64,000 bases of DNA from Chryseobacterium sp. IHB B 17019 (GTDB taxonomy: Bacteria > Bacteroidota > Bacteroidia > Flavobacteriales > Weeksellaceae): assembly GCF_001456155.1 (NCBI RefSeq), contig NZ_CP013293.1, positions 124,001 through 188,000 of the forward strand, read 5' to 3'. The notes beneath the pieces are model-generated. The model did not search any database and was not told the DNA's origin. It was given only the letters and a program-made list of their open reading frames with translations. A program made the translations under genes and the position numbers. Positions 50,321 through 59,483 of the stretch are shown here, piece after piece. How positions within the stretch are numbered: the stretch's first letter is position 1; each line of letters opens with the position of its first letter.

Positions 50321-50759
50321 GGAATATCTAAATGTAATTCTGGTTGATAATGGTGAGGAAAACCGGATTCTTTTTAAAAAGGTATTTAAAGATTTAAAAG
50401 TAGGAATTAAGATCCAGATTTTCGGTAATGGAGAAAATCTGATGGATTATCTGAACAGTGAAGAGGCTCAGATTCCAGAAATTTTATTCATGGAAAAAGA
50501 GATTCCAAAGAAAAACAGCCTGGAATACATCGAAGAAATTAAAACAGATTTTAGGTTTGACAATATGGTGATTGCTATTTATTCTGATCATTTTTCGACA
50601 GCTGAAGAAGAGGAGATTTTTGTAAATGGGGCTAATATTGTTATGAAAAAGCCCGACAATTATGATAATCTGAAGAAAGTTGTGGCAGAAATAGTTACCC
50701 TCAACTGGCAGTATCATACCTCAGGTTTGAATAAAAATAATTTTATCATGAAAGTGTGA
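50313..50759 (+). CDS. Degenerate receiver-domain protein (phospho-Asp replaced by Glu)
   Basis: A 148-residue single receiver (CheY-like) domain: LNVILVDNGEENRILFKKVF supplies the beta-1 acidic region (D, with N next to it). The position that normally holds the phospho-acceptor Asp reads ILFMEKEIPKK, that is Glu. The Ser/Thr and Lys positions (AIYSDH and MKKPDN) are kept. Such Glu-bearing receivers cannot be phosphorylated and may be locked in an active-like state or act as protein-interaction modules. It overlaps the AraC gene. Confidence 0.8.
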   Translation: MNREYLNVILVDNGEENRILFKKVFKDLKVGIKIQIFGNGENLMDYLNSEEAQIPEILFMEKEIPKKNSLEYIEEIKTDFRFDNMVIAIYSDHFSTAEEEEIFVNGANIVMKKPDNYDNLKKVVAEIVTLNWQYHTSGLNKNNFIMKV

Positions 50760-50800
50760 AAAAAAATTGCTTTATCTGTTTTCAGATTAAAATTTAATTT

Positions 50801-51327
50801 TTATCTTTGTCTCGCAATATTCACTTAAAGGTGATAATTTTATATTTAACGAAAAAAAATATAAGATTTATTTTGCGGCGGAAGCATTTTGTAGTGTAAA
50901 GTTGGAACACAAATTTACTATATAAAAAGCATAATGAATGGAAAATAATTGTTTCAACATAGAAACTAAATTATAAATCACAATGTTAGTTAACAAAATG
51001 AATTATATCAATTTCCAATTAAAGCATAGAAGATCTTTAAACAAAACGGTACAATCATGAAAACTCAAGAGTAGTTAAAGGAAATTCTATTCGTTTCATT
51101 ACATCCTTTGGCGAAAAACAGTTAGTTTTTATAATAACAAGTTGGAAACATAATTCATTTTGTTTTTTTATTTTTTAATTAAGTTTCAATTAAAATTTAT
51201 ACTAAATCACAAAATATTAATGATTGAAAGTAAAGTAAATTATTTAACAAAATAAAGTAATTTCTTCAAAATAACAGTTTTATAAGGGGGACCGCGTAAA
51301 GATTTTTTTTCTTTTCGCGGTTTTTTT
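50801..51327 (+). other. Promoter-to-terminator non-coding interval
   Basis: A TATCTTTG box at about 50801-50808 and a terminator at 51291-51327 bracket roughly 500 bases without a plausible gene on either strand. This could be a long non-coding RNA or only the untranslated tail of the AraC/receiver operon with a spurious promoter match. Confidence 0.35.
51291..51327 (+). terminator. Plus-strand intrinsic terminator
   Basis: ACCGCG/CGCGGT stem, then seven T on the plus strand only. It overlaps the recG stop, which is on the other strand, so it ends something transcribed rightward. Confidence 0.75.
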
Positions 51328-53410
51328 ATGAAATCTTACTCCACTTGTTTTTGCCTTTATAATTTCTCAGATAATAATTTTTCATCACCAGATTGTCAAT
51401 ATGTGTGAGTAAAGGATCTGTTTCAAGGATTTTCTCAACCGTTTTTTTCGTAGCTTTTATAATAGCAGAATCGTTTACAAGATCAAGCCTTTTGAAATCG
51501 ACAATACCGCTTTGCTGCGTACCAAGAATATCTCCGGGACCACGCAATTGCATATCAACCTCTGAAATTTTGAAGCCGTCATTGGTTTCCGTCATCGTCT
51601 TAATTCGCGTTCTGCTGTCGGATGATAATTTGTCGGAAGTCATTAAGATACAGTAACTTTGCTCCGCGCCACGACCTACACGTCCACGAAGCTGGTGGAG
51701 CTGCGAAAGGCCAAACCTTTCAGCACTTTCAATCACCATTACAGAAGCGTTCGGAACATTTACGCCCACTTCAATCACTGTTGTTGCCACCATAATTTCC
51801 GCTTTTCCCGACGCAAAATATTGCATAGCAGCATCTTTTTCATCGGGCTTCATTTTCCCGTGAAGCATGGTTACGTTGTAATGTGAGAAATTATCCATCA
51901 CATTTTCAAGGCCTTCCATTAGATTTTTATAATCCAATGTTTCGGATTCTTCAATTAAAGGATAAACAAAATAAGCCTGTCTTCCTTTTTGGATTTCCTC
52001 ACGGCAAAAATTATAGACATAAGCCCTGTCTTTTTCGCGTCTGTGAGCTGTGATAATAGGTTTTCTTCCCACCGGCATCTCATCAATCACAGAAACATCA
52101 AGGTCAGAATAAAAGCTCATAGCCAGCGTTCTCGGAATGGGAGTGGCGGTCATTACCAGAATATGGGGAGGAATTTTATTTTTTGCCCAAAGTTTTGCTC
52201 TTTGTACAACGCCAAATCGGTGTTGCTCATCAATAATAGCTAAACCAAGGTTTTTAAATTTTACTTTATCTTCCAAAACGGCATGGGTTCCTACTAAAAT
52301 AGAAAGTTCACCGTTTTCAAGTTCCTGATGAATAATTTTCCGTTCGGATGCTTTTGTGGAACCTGTCAACAATCTGACATTGACTTCAGTGTCTTTTAAT
52401 AGATCTTTGATTCCGTTATAATGCTGTTGGGCGAGAATTTCCGTTGGAGCCATCATACAGCTTTGGAAGCCGTTATCTTTTGCAATAAGCATCGTCAATA
52501 AGGCAACCATGGTTTTTCCAGAACCCACATCTCCCTGCAGAAGCCTGTTCATCTGGATCGGTTTTTTCATATCCAGACGGATTTCTTTTAAGACTCTTTT
52601 TTGAGCCCCCGTTAAATCAAATGGTAAATGGTTTTTATAAAAATCATTAAAATAATCACCTACAATCGGAAAAGGATTTCCTATGGAATGACTTTTTTGA
52701 TGAAGTTTTTTTAAGCCATATCCTAATTGAAAAAAGAAGGATTCTTCAAATTTTAATCTATAATTTGCCCTCTCAAAATGTCCCATATCTTTTGGAAAAT
52801 GGATATTAAGATAGGTATGCTGCCTTGATAAAAATTTAAAGGATTTCATCATATATTCCGGAAGATTTTCCTGAATAAGATTGGGAATTTCTTTACAGAT
52901 ATTTCTTAAAACTGTCTGAAAGAATTTTTGATTTAAACCTCTTTTAGTTAATTTTTCTGAGCTTGGATAAATTGGTTTTAAACGATTATCAGCATCTTTT
53001 TTCTCCTCAATTTCTATTTCCGGATGTGGCATAGAAAATTGATTGTTAAAAACATTGATCTTACCGAAAATATAGATCTCACGGTTAATCGGGAGCTGTT
53101 CCTTCATCCATTTCGAATACTGGAACCAGACCAGATCCATTGAACCTGTATCATCATTAAACTTCGCAGAAAGCCTTTTTATTTTCCCGGTTTGAATTTC
53201 CTGTACGCTTGTGATTTTTCCCTTTAACTGAACATCAGTAGTTACCCCCGCCAATTGTGAAACCTTGTGAACCTTACTTTTATCAAGATAACGGATAGGG
53301 TAGAAGTTCAAAAGATCTTCTACAGTGGAAACTCCCAGCACATTTCTGATGAGCTTGGCTTTTTCGGGACCGATCCCTTTGACGTATTCTATGGAAGTTT
53401 CTAGTGTCAT
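51326..53410 (-). CDS. recG: ATP-dependent DNA helicase RecG
   Basis: About 694 residues from ATG 53410 (MTLETSIEYVKGIG). N-terminal wedge/OB domain (residues about 50-150), then helicase motifs: LLQGDVGSGKTMVALLTMLI (Walker A), AIIDEQHRFGV (DEQH box), MTATPIPRTLAMS, ATTVIEVGVNVPNASVMVIE and HQLRGRVGRG. RecG remodels stalled replication forks. Full length with all motifs. Downstream of it the plus-strand terminator overlaps its stop. Confidence 0.97.
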   Translation of the reverse strand: MTLETSIEYVKGIGPEKAKLIRNVLGVSTVEDLLNFYPIRYLDKSKVHKVSQLAGVTTDVQLKGKITSVQEIQTGKIKRLSAKFNDDTGSMDLVWFQYSKWMKEQLPINREIYIFGKINVFNNQFSMPHPEIEIEEKKDADNRLKPIYPSSEKLTKRGLNQKFFQTVLRNICKEIPNLIQENLPEYMMKSFKFLSRQHTYLNIHFPKDMGHFERANYRLKFEESFFFQLGYGLKKLHQKSHSIGNPFPIVGDYFNDFYKNHLPFDLTGAQKRVLKEIRLDMKKPIQMNRLLQGDVGSGKTMVALLTMLIAKDNGFQSCMMAPTEILAQQHYNGIKDLLKDTEVNVRLLTGSTKASERKIIHQELENGELSILVGTHAVLEDKVKFKNLGLAIIDEQHRFGVVQRAKLWAKNKIPPHILVMTATPIPRTLAMSFYSDLDVSVIDEMPVGRKPIITAHRREKDRAYVYNFCREEIQKGRQAYFVYPLIEESETLDYKNLMEGLENVMDNFSHYNVTMLHGKMKPDEKDAAMQYFASGKAEIMVATTVIEVGVNVPNASVMVIESAERFGLSQLHQLRGRVGRGAEQSYCILMTSDKLSSDSRTRIKTMTETNDGFKISEVDMQLRGPGDILGTQQSGIVDFKRLDLVNDSAIIKATKKTVEKILETDPLLTHIDNLVMKNYYLRNYKGKNKWSKIS

Positions 53411-53480
53411 TAAAAGAGCCACGAATTTCGGGAAAAAATCGACATTAAAAAAGACTTTCGATTTGAAAGCCTTCTATATT

Positions 53481-54014
53481 TTAATTTTTTATTTTAGATT
53501 TAAATTTTTTCTGATAATCTTCCCATTGTTCCCTCGAGCGGATTTTTTTGAAAAGATTTTTTGAAATCAACTCTAAATAAGGTTCTAATTCTTTTGCTGA
53601 TAATTCACCTTGTAAAATAGTGATCGGCCCGCCACTTTCATCCAGAAAAACAGTGCTTGGAACCGCTCCTACATTCATGTATTCTGTAAATTCGTGTAGA
53701 GAATTTCTTCCTTTCTTTTGTTCTGTATTGGCATTTGAAAACGTTCTTCCGAAAACATCAATAGAATTTTTTTCTTCCGCATTGAATTTTACTGGATAAT
53801 AATTTTGATTCAGAATATCAGCAATTACCTGATGCCCGTATGTTTTCTTATCCATGATTTTACAAGGACCACACCAGTCTGCATAGAAATCGATCAGTAT
53901 CTTTTTGGGAGTTTCTTTTTGAGCTTTTAAGGCTTCTTCGAGCGTCATCCATTTTACCTGCGCAAAGCTAAAGCTTACACAAAATAATAGAATTAGGCTT
54001 ATAATTTTCTTCAT
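53481..54014 (-). CDS. Exported thioredoxin-family protein
   Basis: A 177-residue protein: signal peptide (IISLILLFCVSFSFAQ), then a thioredoxin fold with the active site DWCGPCKIMDKKTYGHQVIA (CGPC). The fold also has NYYPVKFNAEEKNSIDVFGR and the cis-Pro loop GAVPSTVFLDE. Probably a periplasmic disulfide reductase or cytochrome-maturation-type reductant. It is in an independent transcript between recG and the peptide transporter cluster. Confidence 0.92.
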   Translation of the reverse strand: MKKIISLILLFCVSFSFAQVKWMTLEEALKAQKETPKKILIDFYADWCGPCKIMDKKTYGHQVIADILNQNYYPVKFNAEEKNSIDVFGRTFSNANTEQKKGRNSLHEFTEYMNVGAVPSTVFLDESGGPITILQGELSAKELEPYLELISKNLFKKIRSREQWEDYQKKFKSKIKN

Positions 54015-54056
54015 AATTTGTTATTTATGTAAAAATAAGCATAATTCCGCTTACTT

Positions 54057-55568
54057 TTATTTTACATCTTGCATTAATTTTTTCACGTACGGTGATATCA
54101 AAATTAATACCACTCCGGCAATTACAGCGTATAATCCCAATTGTTTATATCCATTAGTATAAGTGATAAAAGCATCATAGTTGGTAGAGCCTTCTTTTGC
54201 TGTTGCAAGTCCTGCACCGATAATTCCGGCCACATATTGTCCGTAAGCCGAGGCCAGAAACCACATTCCCATCATCATCCCCTGAAGGTTTTTTGTGGAA
54301 AGCTTAGTCATAATCGATAATCCGATGGGTGAAAGGCAAAGTTCTCCCAACGTAATGACCAATAAAGCAAGGGTGAAGAAATTAAGTGAAGTAACTCCTG
54401 CAAGGTCTACAAACAGCCTTGTTGCGAATAGGACGTAATATCCAAGTCCAAGAAAGATAAATCCTAACCCGAATTTTATAATGGTATTAGGCTCGATTTT
54501 TCTTTTATTTAACCAAATCCAAAGCAATCCGATTAATGGAGCCAGGAAAATAATGAAAAATGCTCCCCCGGAATTATTAACTCCATTCGGATCTAGGCCA
54601 AGAAGGTCTTTATTTAAATTTTTCGCTGCAAAAATACTTAACGAACCTCCACTTTGCTCATAAATTCCCCAGAATAAAATTGAGAATAAGATAAAAACCA
54701 ATGCCGCCCACAGTTTCTTACGTTCGGAAGGTGTTACTTTTGACATTTCATAGAAAAGGTAAAGAAGGGTAAGCGGACCGATTGTATACATAAAATAATC
54801 TGTATATGCTGTTTTAGCAACCATGATCATGATGATCGGAACGAAAATTAATGATAAGATATATACTCCATATTCCTTCCATTTTTCGATAGGTGCAGAT
54901 TTTATTTCATTTAAAGGATGCCCCGGCTGAAGTCCGATTGTTCCTAAACTTTTTTGGGTAAAAACGAAATTAATCAAACTTATGACCATTACAATTGCAG
55001 CCAACCCGAATGCAATATTCCATCTTATTGCTTCCGGAATTACATGGCCTAAAAGTTCTCCTTTTCCTATTGCGATACATAAATATCCACCAAGCAAGGC
55101 TCCAAGGTTGATCCCTGCATAGAATAGTGAAAATCCGGCATCTGCTCTTGAATCATTTGGTTTGTACAATTGCCCAACCATTGAGGAGATATTGGGTTTG
55201 AAAAAACCTGTCCCCACAACCGTAAATGCGATTCCTAAGAAAAAGAATTTATGTGGATCTGTTGCTAAAATTAAACTTCCTACAATCATTAAAAGTCCAC
55301 CCCAGAAAAGCGACTTTCTGAATCCTAATATCTTATCTGCAAAAAGCCCTCCGATAAAGGTGAAAGCATACACAAAAGCCTGTGTCGCGCCGTATTGAAG
55401 ATTAGCTTCTTTTTCATGGAAATTAAGTTGGGAAATCATGAAGAAAACCAACATTCCGCGCATTCCGTAGAAACAGAATCGTTCCCACATTTCGGAAAAG
55501 AAAAGGCTCCAGATTTGTTTTGGGTATTTTCCTTTAAAATTTTGTATTTCGTCTAAAGTTAAGCTCAT
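54057..55568 (-). CDS. POT-family peptide:H+ symporter, copy 1
   Basis: A 503-residue MFS transporter with the POT signatures: EMWERFCFYGMRGMLVFFMI (ExxERFxFYG proton-coupling motif in helix 1), FIGGLFADKILGFR, NPNISSMVGQLY-like region (FFKPNISSMVGQLYKPND), FSLFYAGINLGALLG and GELCLSPIGLSIMTKLS. About 12-14 membrane helices. It imports di- and tripeptides using the proton gradient. First (3'-most) of three tandem paralogues transcribed leftward. Confidence 0.95.
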   Translation of the reverse strand: MSLTLDEIQNFKGKYPKQIWSLFFSEMWERFCFYGMRGMLVFFMISQLNFHEKEANLQYGATQAFVYAFTFIGGLFADKILGFRKSLFWGGLLMIVGSLILATDPHKFFFLGIAFTVVGTGFFKPNISSMVGQLYKPNDSRADAGFSLFYAGINLGALLGGYLCIAIGKGELLGHVIPEAIRWNIAFGLAAIVMVISLINFVFTQKSLGTIGLQPGHPLNEIKSAPIEKWKEYGVYILSLIFVPIIMIMVAKTAYTDYFMYTIGPLTLLYLFYEMSKVTPSERKKLWAALVFILFSILFWGIYEQSGGSLSIFAAKNLNKDLLGLDPNGVNNSGGAFFIIFLAPLIGLLWIWLNKRKIEPNTIIKFGLGFIFLGLGYYVLFATRLFVDLAGVTSLNFFTLALLVITLGELCLSPIGLSIMTKLSTKNLQGMMMGMWFLASAYGQYVAGIIGAGLATAKEGSTNYDAFITYTNGYKQLGLYAVIAGVVLILISPYVKKLMQDVK

Positions 55569-55617
55569 AATTGTATATGATTAATTTTAATTTGGGATTA
55601 TTCTATAATTTGAATTC

Positions 55618-55634
55618 GTGACGCAGTGCGTCAC
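55618..55634. promoter_or_regulatory. GTGACGC/GCGTCAC palindrome upstream of POT copy 1
   Basis: A 17-bp dyad, perfect apart from its centre base, lies 50 bases upstream of the POT copy 1 start. It is GC-rich against an AT-rich background, so a regulator-binding site is possible. No second copy was found in the window. Confidence 0.35.
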
Positions 55635-55671
55635 ATTTAGAATCTAATTGTAAGAACACACGAAAATAAAA

Positions 55672-55697
55672 AAAACCTCCGACTTAACAGAGGTTTT
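55672..55697 (-). terminator. Terminator of POT copy 2
   Basis: AAAACCTC/GAGGTTTT hairpin, about 23 bases past the 55720 stop, with a T-run on the minus strand. Confidence 0.8.
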
Positions 55698-55719
55698 AAT
55701 TATATTTTATTGATGCGAG

Positions 55720-57474
55720 CTAGTTTACACCGTGCATCATTTTCTTTAAAATTGGAGAAATTAAAGCTAAAATAACAGCAGCAATACCACAAAGTACAAC
55801 GAAAACCATGAAGAATTCGAATAAATTATGAATTTCAAATCCTGCAAAAGTAGGGTTAGCCAAAGGTAATTGAGCCTTTTCAAAAGCCACTGCCTGATCA
55901 GCCGTTAAAGTTACTTTTTTATCTAAAACATCCTGAAGATTTACTCCGATCTCCTGTGCTTTTTTAAACTTATCACCCGTTGCAGGAATCAATGCTCCTA
56001 ACGAACCTGCCAAAGCATATCCTGCCGCATTGGAAATAAAGAAAACTCCATATAGTAAAGATGCAAATCTTCTAGGAGCCAGTTTACCAACCAATGATAA
56101 ACCGATTGGAGATAAGCAAAGCTCACCACAAGTCTGGATGAAATATAGTAGCATTAACCATTTGATAGCCAATAATCCTGAGTTTCCAAGATCTTTTACG
56201 TTGTGTGCGATGATGAAATAACTTAAAGCAATTAAAGCCAGACCGATAGCCTGTTTTAGTGGTGAAACCGGTTCTTTTCCTTTTTCTCTTAATTTATCCC
56301 AACATAAACTGAAAGGAACAGCCAGCATAACAACGAAAATTCCGTTGAAAATCTGCACCATTGAAGGTGGCATATTCCATCCGAAGATGTTTCTGTCAGT
56401 TTGGTTGTCTGCAATAAACGTTAATGAAGATCCTGCCTGCTCGAAAGCTGCCCAGAAGAAGATAATGAAGAATGATACGATATAAATTACCCAGATTCTC
56501 TGTCTTTCCACTTTATTTTCGGCAGAAGTCATGATCAGGAATGCCAAAGAAATACCGGCTGCATAAATGAAAGGATAAATAATTCCTTTGATTAGCTGAC
56601 CCATTTCAACAGAATTAAATCCGAATTGTCCCACCAATAAATATCTGAAAGCGAAGAATAAGGCAACAAAGATAAGCCCCGTAATCCCTAAAGATTGTCC
56701 TGAGAATTTTGCTGTCTGAGTTTCACCTTCTTCAAAATCTGCACTGGTATTATGTTTTGGTAAACCACCGATAGGTCTTCCTTCCGGTGTTACTACATAT
56801 TTGTTTTTAAGAATAAAGAATGTTATGGTCCCAATGATCATCGCGATAGAAGCTGCAAGGAATCCCCATTTGAAAGCGAAAATATCTCTCACTCCTGTTG
56901 CAGAATCTTTTACGTCACCAAGGTACGGGCAGATAAATTGCCCTAAAAACGCCCCGATGTTGATCCCCATATAGAAAATCGTAAACGCAGAGTCTAATTT
57001 TGATTTTTCCTGCTTTGGATAAAGGCTTCCCACCATCGAGGAAATGTTTGGTTTGAAGAATCCGTTACCGAAAATAATAACGAATAAAGCAAGCCACATG
57101 ATCATTTTAGCACTATCAAGGCTTCCTGAAAAAGTAGAAGCACTGATGAATAATAAGAACTGGCCGATTGCCATTAAAGATCCACCGATTAAAATGGCAT
57201 TTCTGTTTCCGATGTATTTATCGGCAATAAAACCTCCTAAAAGTGGAGTTAAATAACATAAAGCTAAGAATCCACCATAGATGATCGCTGCATCAGCTTC
57301 TTTTATTAGTAAGGAATTTACCATAAAGAGCGTCAAAAGTGCTCTCATCCCATAAAAGTTGAAACGCTCCCACATTTCTGTTCCGAAAAGTACCCATAAT
57401 CCTTTTGGATGTCTGGAATTGCCTTTCTCTACAAATTCATCCTGTTTTGGATTTAATGCTTCAGTATTATCCAT
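55720..57474 (-). CDS. POT-family peptide:H+ symporter, copy 2
   Basis: A 584-residue transporter, longer than copy 1 because of an N-terminal polar extension and insertions before the last helices (about 490-550). Motifs: GTEMWERFNFYGMRALLTLF, LGGFIADKYIGNR, FFKPNISSMVGSLYPKQEKS, FYMGINIGAFLG and GELCLSPIGLSLVGKLAPRR. Same family as its neighbours; probably a different peptide preference. Its own promoter and terminator indicate separate transcription. Confidence 0.95.
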   Translation of the reverse strand: MDNTEALNPKQDEFVEKGNSRHPKGLWVLFGTEMWERFNFYGMRALLTLFMVNSLLIKEADAAIIYGGFLALCYLTPLLGGFIADKYIGNRNAILIGGSLMAIGQFLLFISASTFSGSLDSAKMIMWLALFVIIFGNGFFKPNISSMVGSLYPKQEKSKLDSAFTIFYMGINIGAFLGQFICPYLGDVKDSATGVRDIFAFKWGFLAASIAMIIGTITFFILKNKYVVTPEGRPIGGLPKHNTSADFEEGETQTAKFSGQSLGITGLIFVALFFAFRYLLVGQFGFNSVEMGQLIKGIIYPFIYAAGISLAFLIMTSAENKVERQRIWVIYIVSFFIIFFWAAFEQAGSSLTFIADNQTDRNIFGWNMPPSMVQIFNGIFVVMLAVPFSLCWDKLREKGKEPVSPLKQAIGLALIALSYFIIAHNVKDLGNSGLLAIKWLMLLYFIQTCGELCLSPIGLSLVGKLAPRRFASLLYGVFFISNAAGYALAGSLGALIPATGDKFKKAQEIGVNLQDVLDKKVTLTADQAVAFEKAQLPLANPTFAGFEIHNLFEFFMVFVVLCGIAAVILALISPILKKMMHGVN

Positions 57475-57555
57475 TTTTATTGTTAATTTTTGTTAAGACT
57501 GACAAATATAGTTTTTTTTGTGTTTTCAGCAAGGTTTAATTTTATATTTAAACAA

Positions 57556-57583
57556 AAAAGCTGCAGAATAACTCCACAGCTTG
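57556..57583 (-). terminator. Terminator of POT copy 3
   Basis: AAGCTG/CAGCTT hairpin with a T-run on the minus strand, 25 bases past the stop at 57608. Confidence 0.75.
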
Positions 57584-57607
57584 ATATTATGTATTGTAAA
57601 TAAAAGA

Positions 57608-59263
57608 TTAATGTCCTTTTTCTTTCATGATTTTGTTTAATCTTTTTAACATAGAAAGGCCTAAAAGTGTAGCAAATATCAATAAAGCGAAGTTTACCAG
57701 GAAATAATTCATTTTATTGTCATAGCTGTACCAGGTACTTGCCAGAATTCCCGAAAGCTTGTTTCCAACTGAGTTGGCAAGGAAAAATCCACCCATCATT
57801 AATGCTGTAATCCTCGCCGGGGAAAGCTTTGAAACGAAGGAAAGTCCCATTGGAGAAAGGCATAATTCCCCAATTGTGATTACCCCGTAACCCGCGACCA
57901 GCCACCAAGGTGAAACCTTCACCGCACCGTTGTCTCCGGCCATGACCGCCAAAACCATAACCAAACAGGATAAGGCTGAAATAAACAATCCCAACACGAT
58001 TTTCGTAGGCGTTAAAGGTTCTTTTCCTCTTCTTCTCAAAAAGGCCCAGAATGCTACAATGACCGGCGTTAAAGCAATTACCCAAAACGGATTTATCGAT
58101 TGAAATAACTCGGTGTTGTAAAGATATACTTTGGTTTCAGGATTTTTTTCTAATGCTGCACGCTGTTCGGATGAAATGTTTTTAAAATAAACATCTTTTC
58201 CTTGTACTTTGATTGTGTTTCCGTCTTTATCCTTTTGAGATTGATATTGATCATCGTAAACCGGAACTTCTTTGTCCTCATAGCTCTTTCCGTCAACCAT
58301 ATAAATTCCTTCCAAAGGCTTTTCCATAGCTGCCGGAACACTTCTGTCGGTATAATAATTGGCCCATCTTGTCAGAGCTGTTCCGTTTTGCTTGAAAACT
58401 GCCCAGAAAAACATACTGATCAAAAACACTGATAATAAGGCTCCGATTGAAGATTTTTCTTCCGGTTTTGCTTTAAAATAAAGCGAAGCATAAAAGTAAA
58501 TAACAGGAATACAGGCAAAAATAAATGCATCCGTACTGTCACTTCCAAAAATATTACCAGGAATAAACCATCCGATAACTCCGGCTATAATAGCAGGAAC
58601 GAAAACTTTTAATAAAATTTCAGAAAGCTTTGTATCGCCTTCCTGTACAGGCTTCATCTGAGCTGCGTGAATGTAATGTTTTCTACCGATGGAAAAAATA
58701 ACAAGACCGATCAGCATCCCGACTCCGGCAGTGATGAAGGCCTCACCCCAACCGAATTTATTTCGCATAAAAGCAGCAATAATATTACAAATAAACGCTC
58801 CAATGTTGATTCCCATGTAAAAAATATTGTACCCGGAATCTTTATTGGCTTTATAAGGTTCTTCAGAGTATAAATTTCCTAATAATGTAGAAATCGTTGG
58901 TTTAAAGAAACCATTTCCGATGATGATTAATGCTAAAGATCCATAAAACAAGGGTAATTCCTTGAAAACACCCATTCCGATGTATCCTGCCGCCATTAAA
59001 ATCCCACCGAGATAAATGGATTTAATATATCCTAACACTCTGTCTGCCAGGAAACCTCCGATAAATGGCGTTAAATAAGTCAACGCAATATAAGTCCCGA
59101 AGATATCGTCGGCAGTTTTGTCGGGAAGTCCAAGACCTCCTTTCATACCGGTCGGTTCGATTACATATAAAACAAAAATTCCAAGTATCAGATAGTACCC
59201 GAAACGCTCCCACATTTCAGTAAAGAAGAGGAAAGGCAACCCTTTAGGATGTTTAGTCTTCAT
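57608..59263 (-). CDS. POT-family peptide:H+ symporter, copy 3
   Basis: About 551 residues from ATG 59263 (MKTKHPKGLPFLF). An upstream TTG start would fall within a TATTTTTG box at 59285-59292 and is rejected. Motifs: FTEMWERFGYYLILGIFVLY, IGGFLADRVLGY, FFKPTISTLLGNLY, FYMGINIGAFICNI and GELCLSPMGLSFVSKLSPAR. A hydrophilic insertion of about 70 residues (YYTDRSVPAAMEKPLEGIYM to YFKNISSEQRAALEKNPETK) sits between two helices and probably faces the periplasm. It lies next to a dipeptidyl-peptidase gene, which would supply its substrates. Confidence 0.95.
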   Translation of the reverse strand: MKTKHPKGLPFLFFTEMWERFGYYLILGIFVLYVIEPTGMKGGLGLPDKTADDIFGTYIALTYLTPFIGGFLADRVLGYIKSIYLGGILMAAGYIGMGVFKELPLFYGSLALIIIGNGFFKPTISTLLGNLYSEEPYKANKDSGYNIFYMGINIGAFICNIIAAFMRNKFGWGEAFITAGVGMLIGLVIFSIGRKHYIHAAQMKPVQEGDTKLSEILLKVFVPAIIAGVIGWFIPGNIFGSDSTDAFIFACIPVIYFYASLYFKAKPEEKSSIGALLSVFLISMFFWAVFKQNGTALTRWANYYTDRSVPAAMEKPLEGIYMVDGKSYEDKEVPVYDDQYQSQKDKDGNTIKVQGKDVYFKNISSEQRAALEKNPETKVYLYNTELFQSINPFWVIALTPVIVAFWAFLRRRGKEPLTPTKIVLGLFISALSCLVMVLAVMAGDNGAVKVSPWWLVAGYGVITIGELCLSPMGLSFVSKLSPARITALMMGGFFLANSVGNKLSGILASTWYSYDNKMNYFLVNFALLIFATLLGLSMLKRLNKIMKEKGH

Positions 59264-59360
59264 ATTTTCAAGTTTCAAATTTCCCAAAAATAGCTTTTTA
59301 ATTTTAATTGATAAAATAAATAAGTTTTAACCAAAATGATTAATTCTATAAATATAAAAA

Positions 59361-59386
59361 TCCCTCTCAAAAATTACTGAAAGGGA
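59361..59386 (-). terminator. Terminator downstream of DPP-IV
   Basis: TCCCTCTC/GAAAGGGA hairpin followed on the minus strand by TTTTTAT. Confidence 0.65.
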
Positions 59387-59403
59387 CTATTATGTTTTAA
59401 ATT

Positions 59404-59466
59404 CAATTTGTCACTCTGACGAGGAAGGATCTCAACAATAATAAGCTTAAATTTCTGTGGAATGAC
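59404..59466. repeat. Dispersed imperfect palindrome
   Basis: TTTGTCACTCTGACGAGG at one end, GGAATGACAAA at the other, with AGGATCTC inside. Same element class as near 3.2, 40.1 and 62.4 kb. Confidence 0.55.
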
Positions 59467-59483
59467 AAACAGAATATTTATTT

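Noticed and set aside
58150..58432. Frames within the POT copy 3 insertion
   Set aside because: Both overlap the transporter coding sequence, whose frame is uninterrupted and keeps family motifs on each side.
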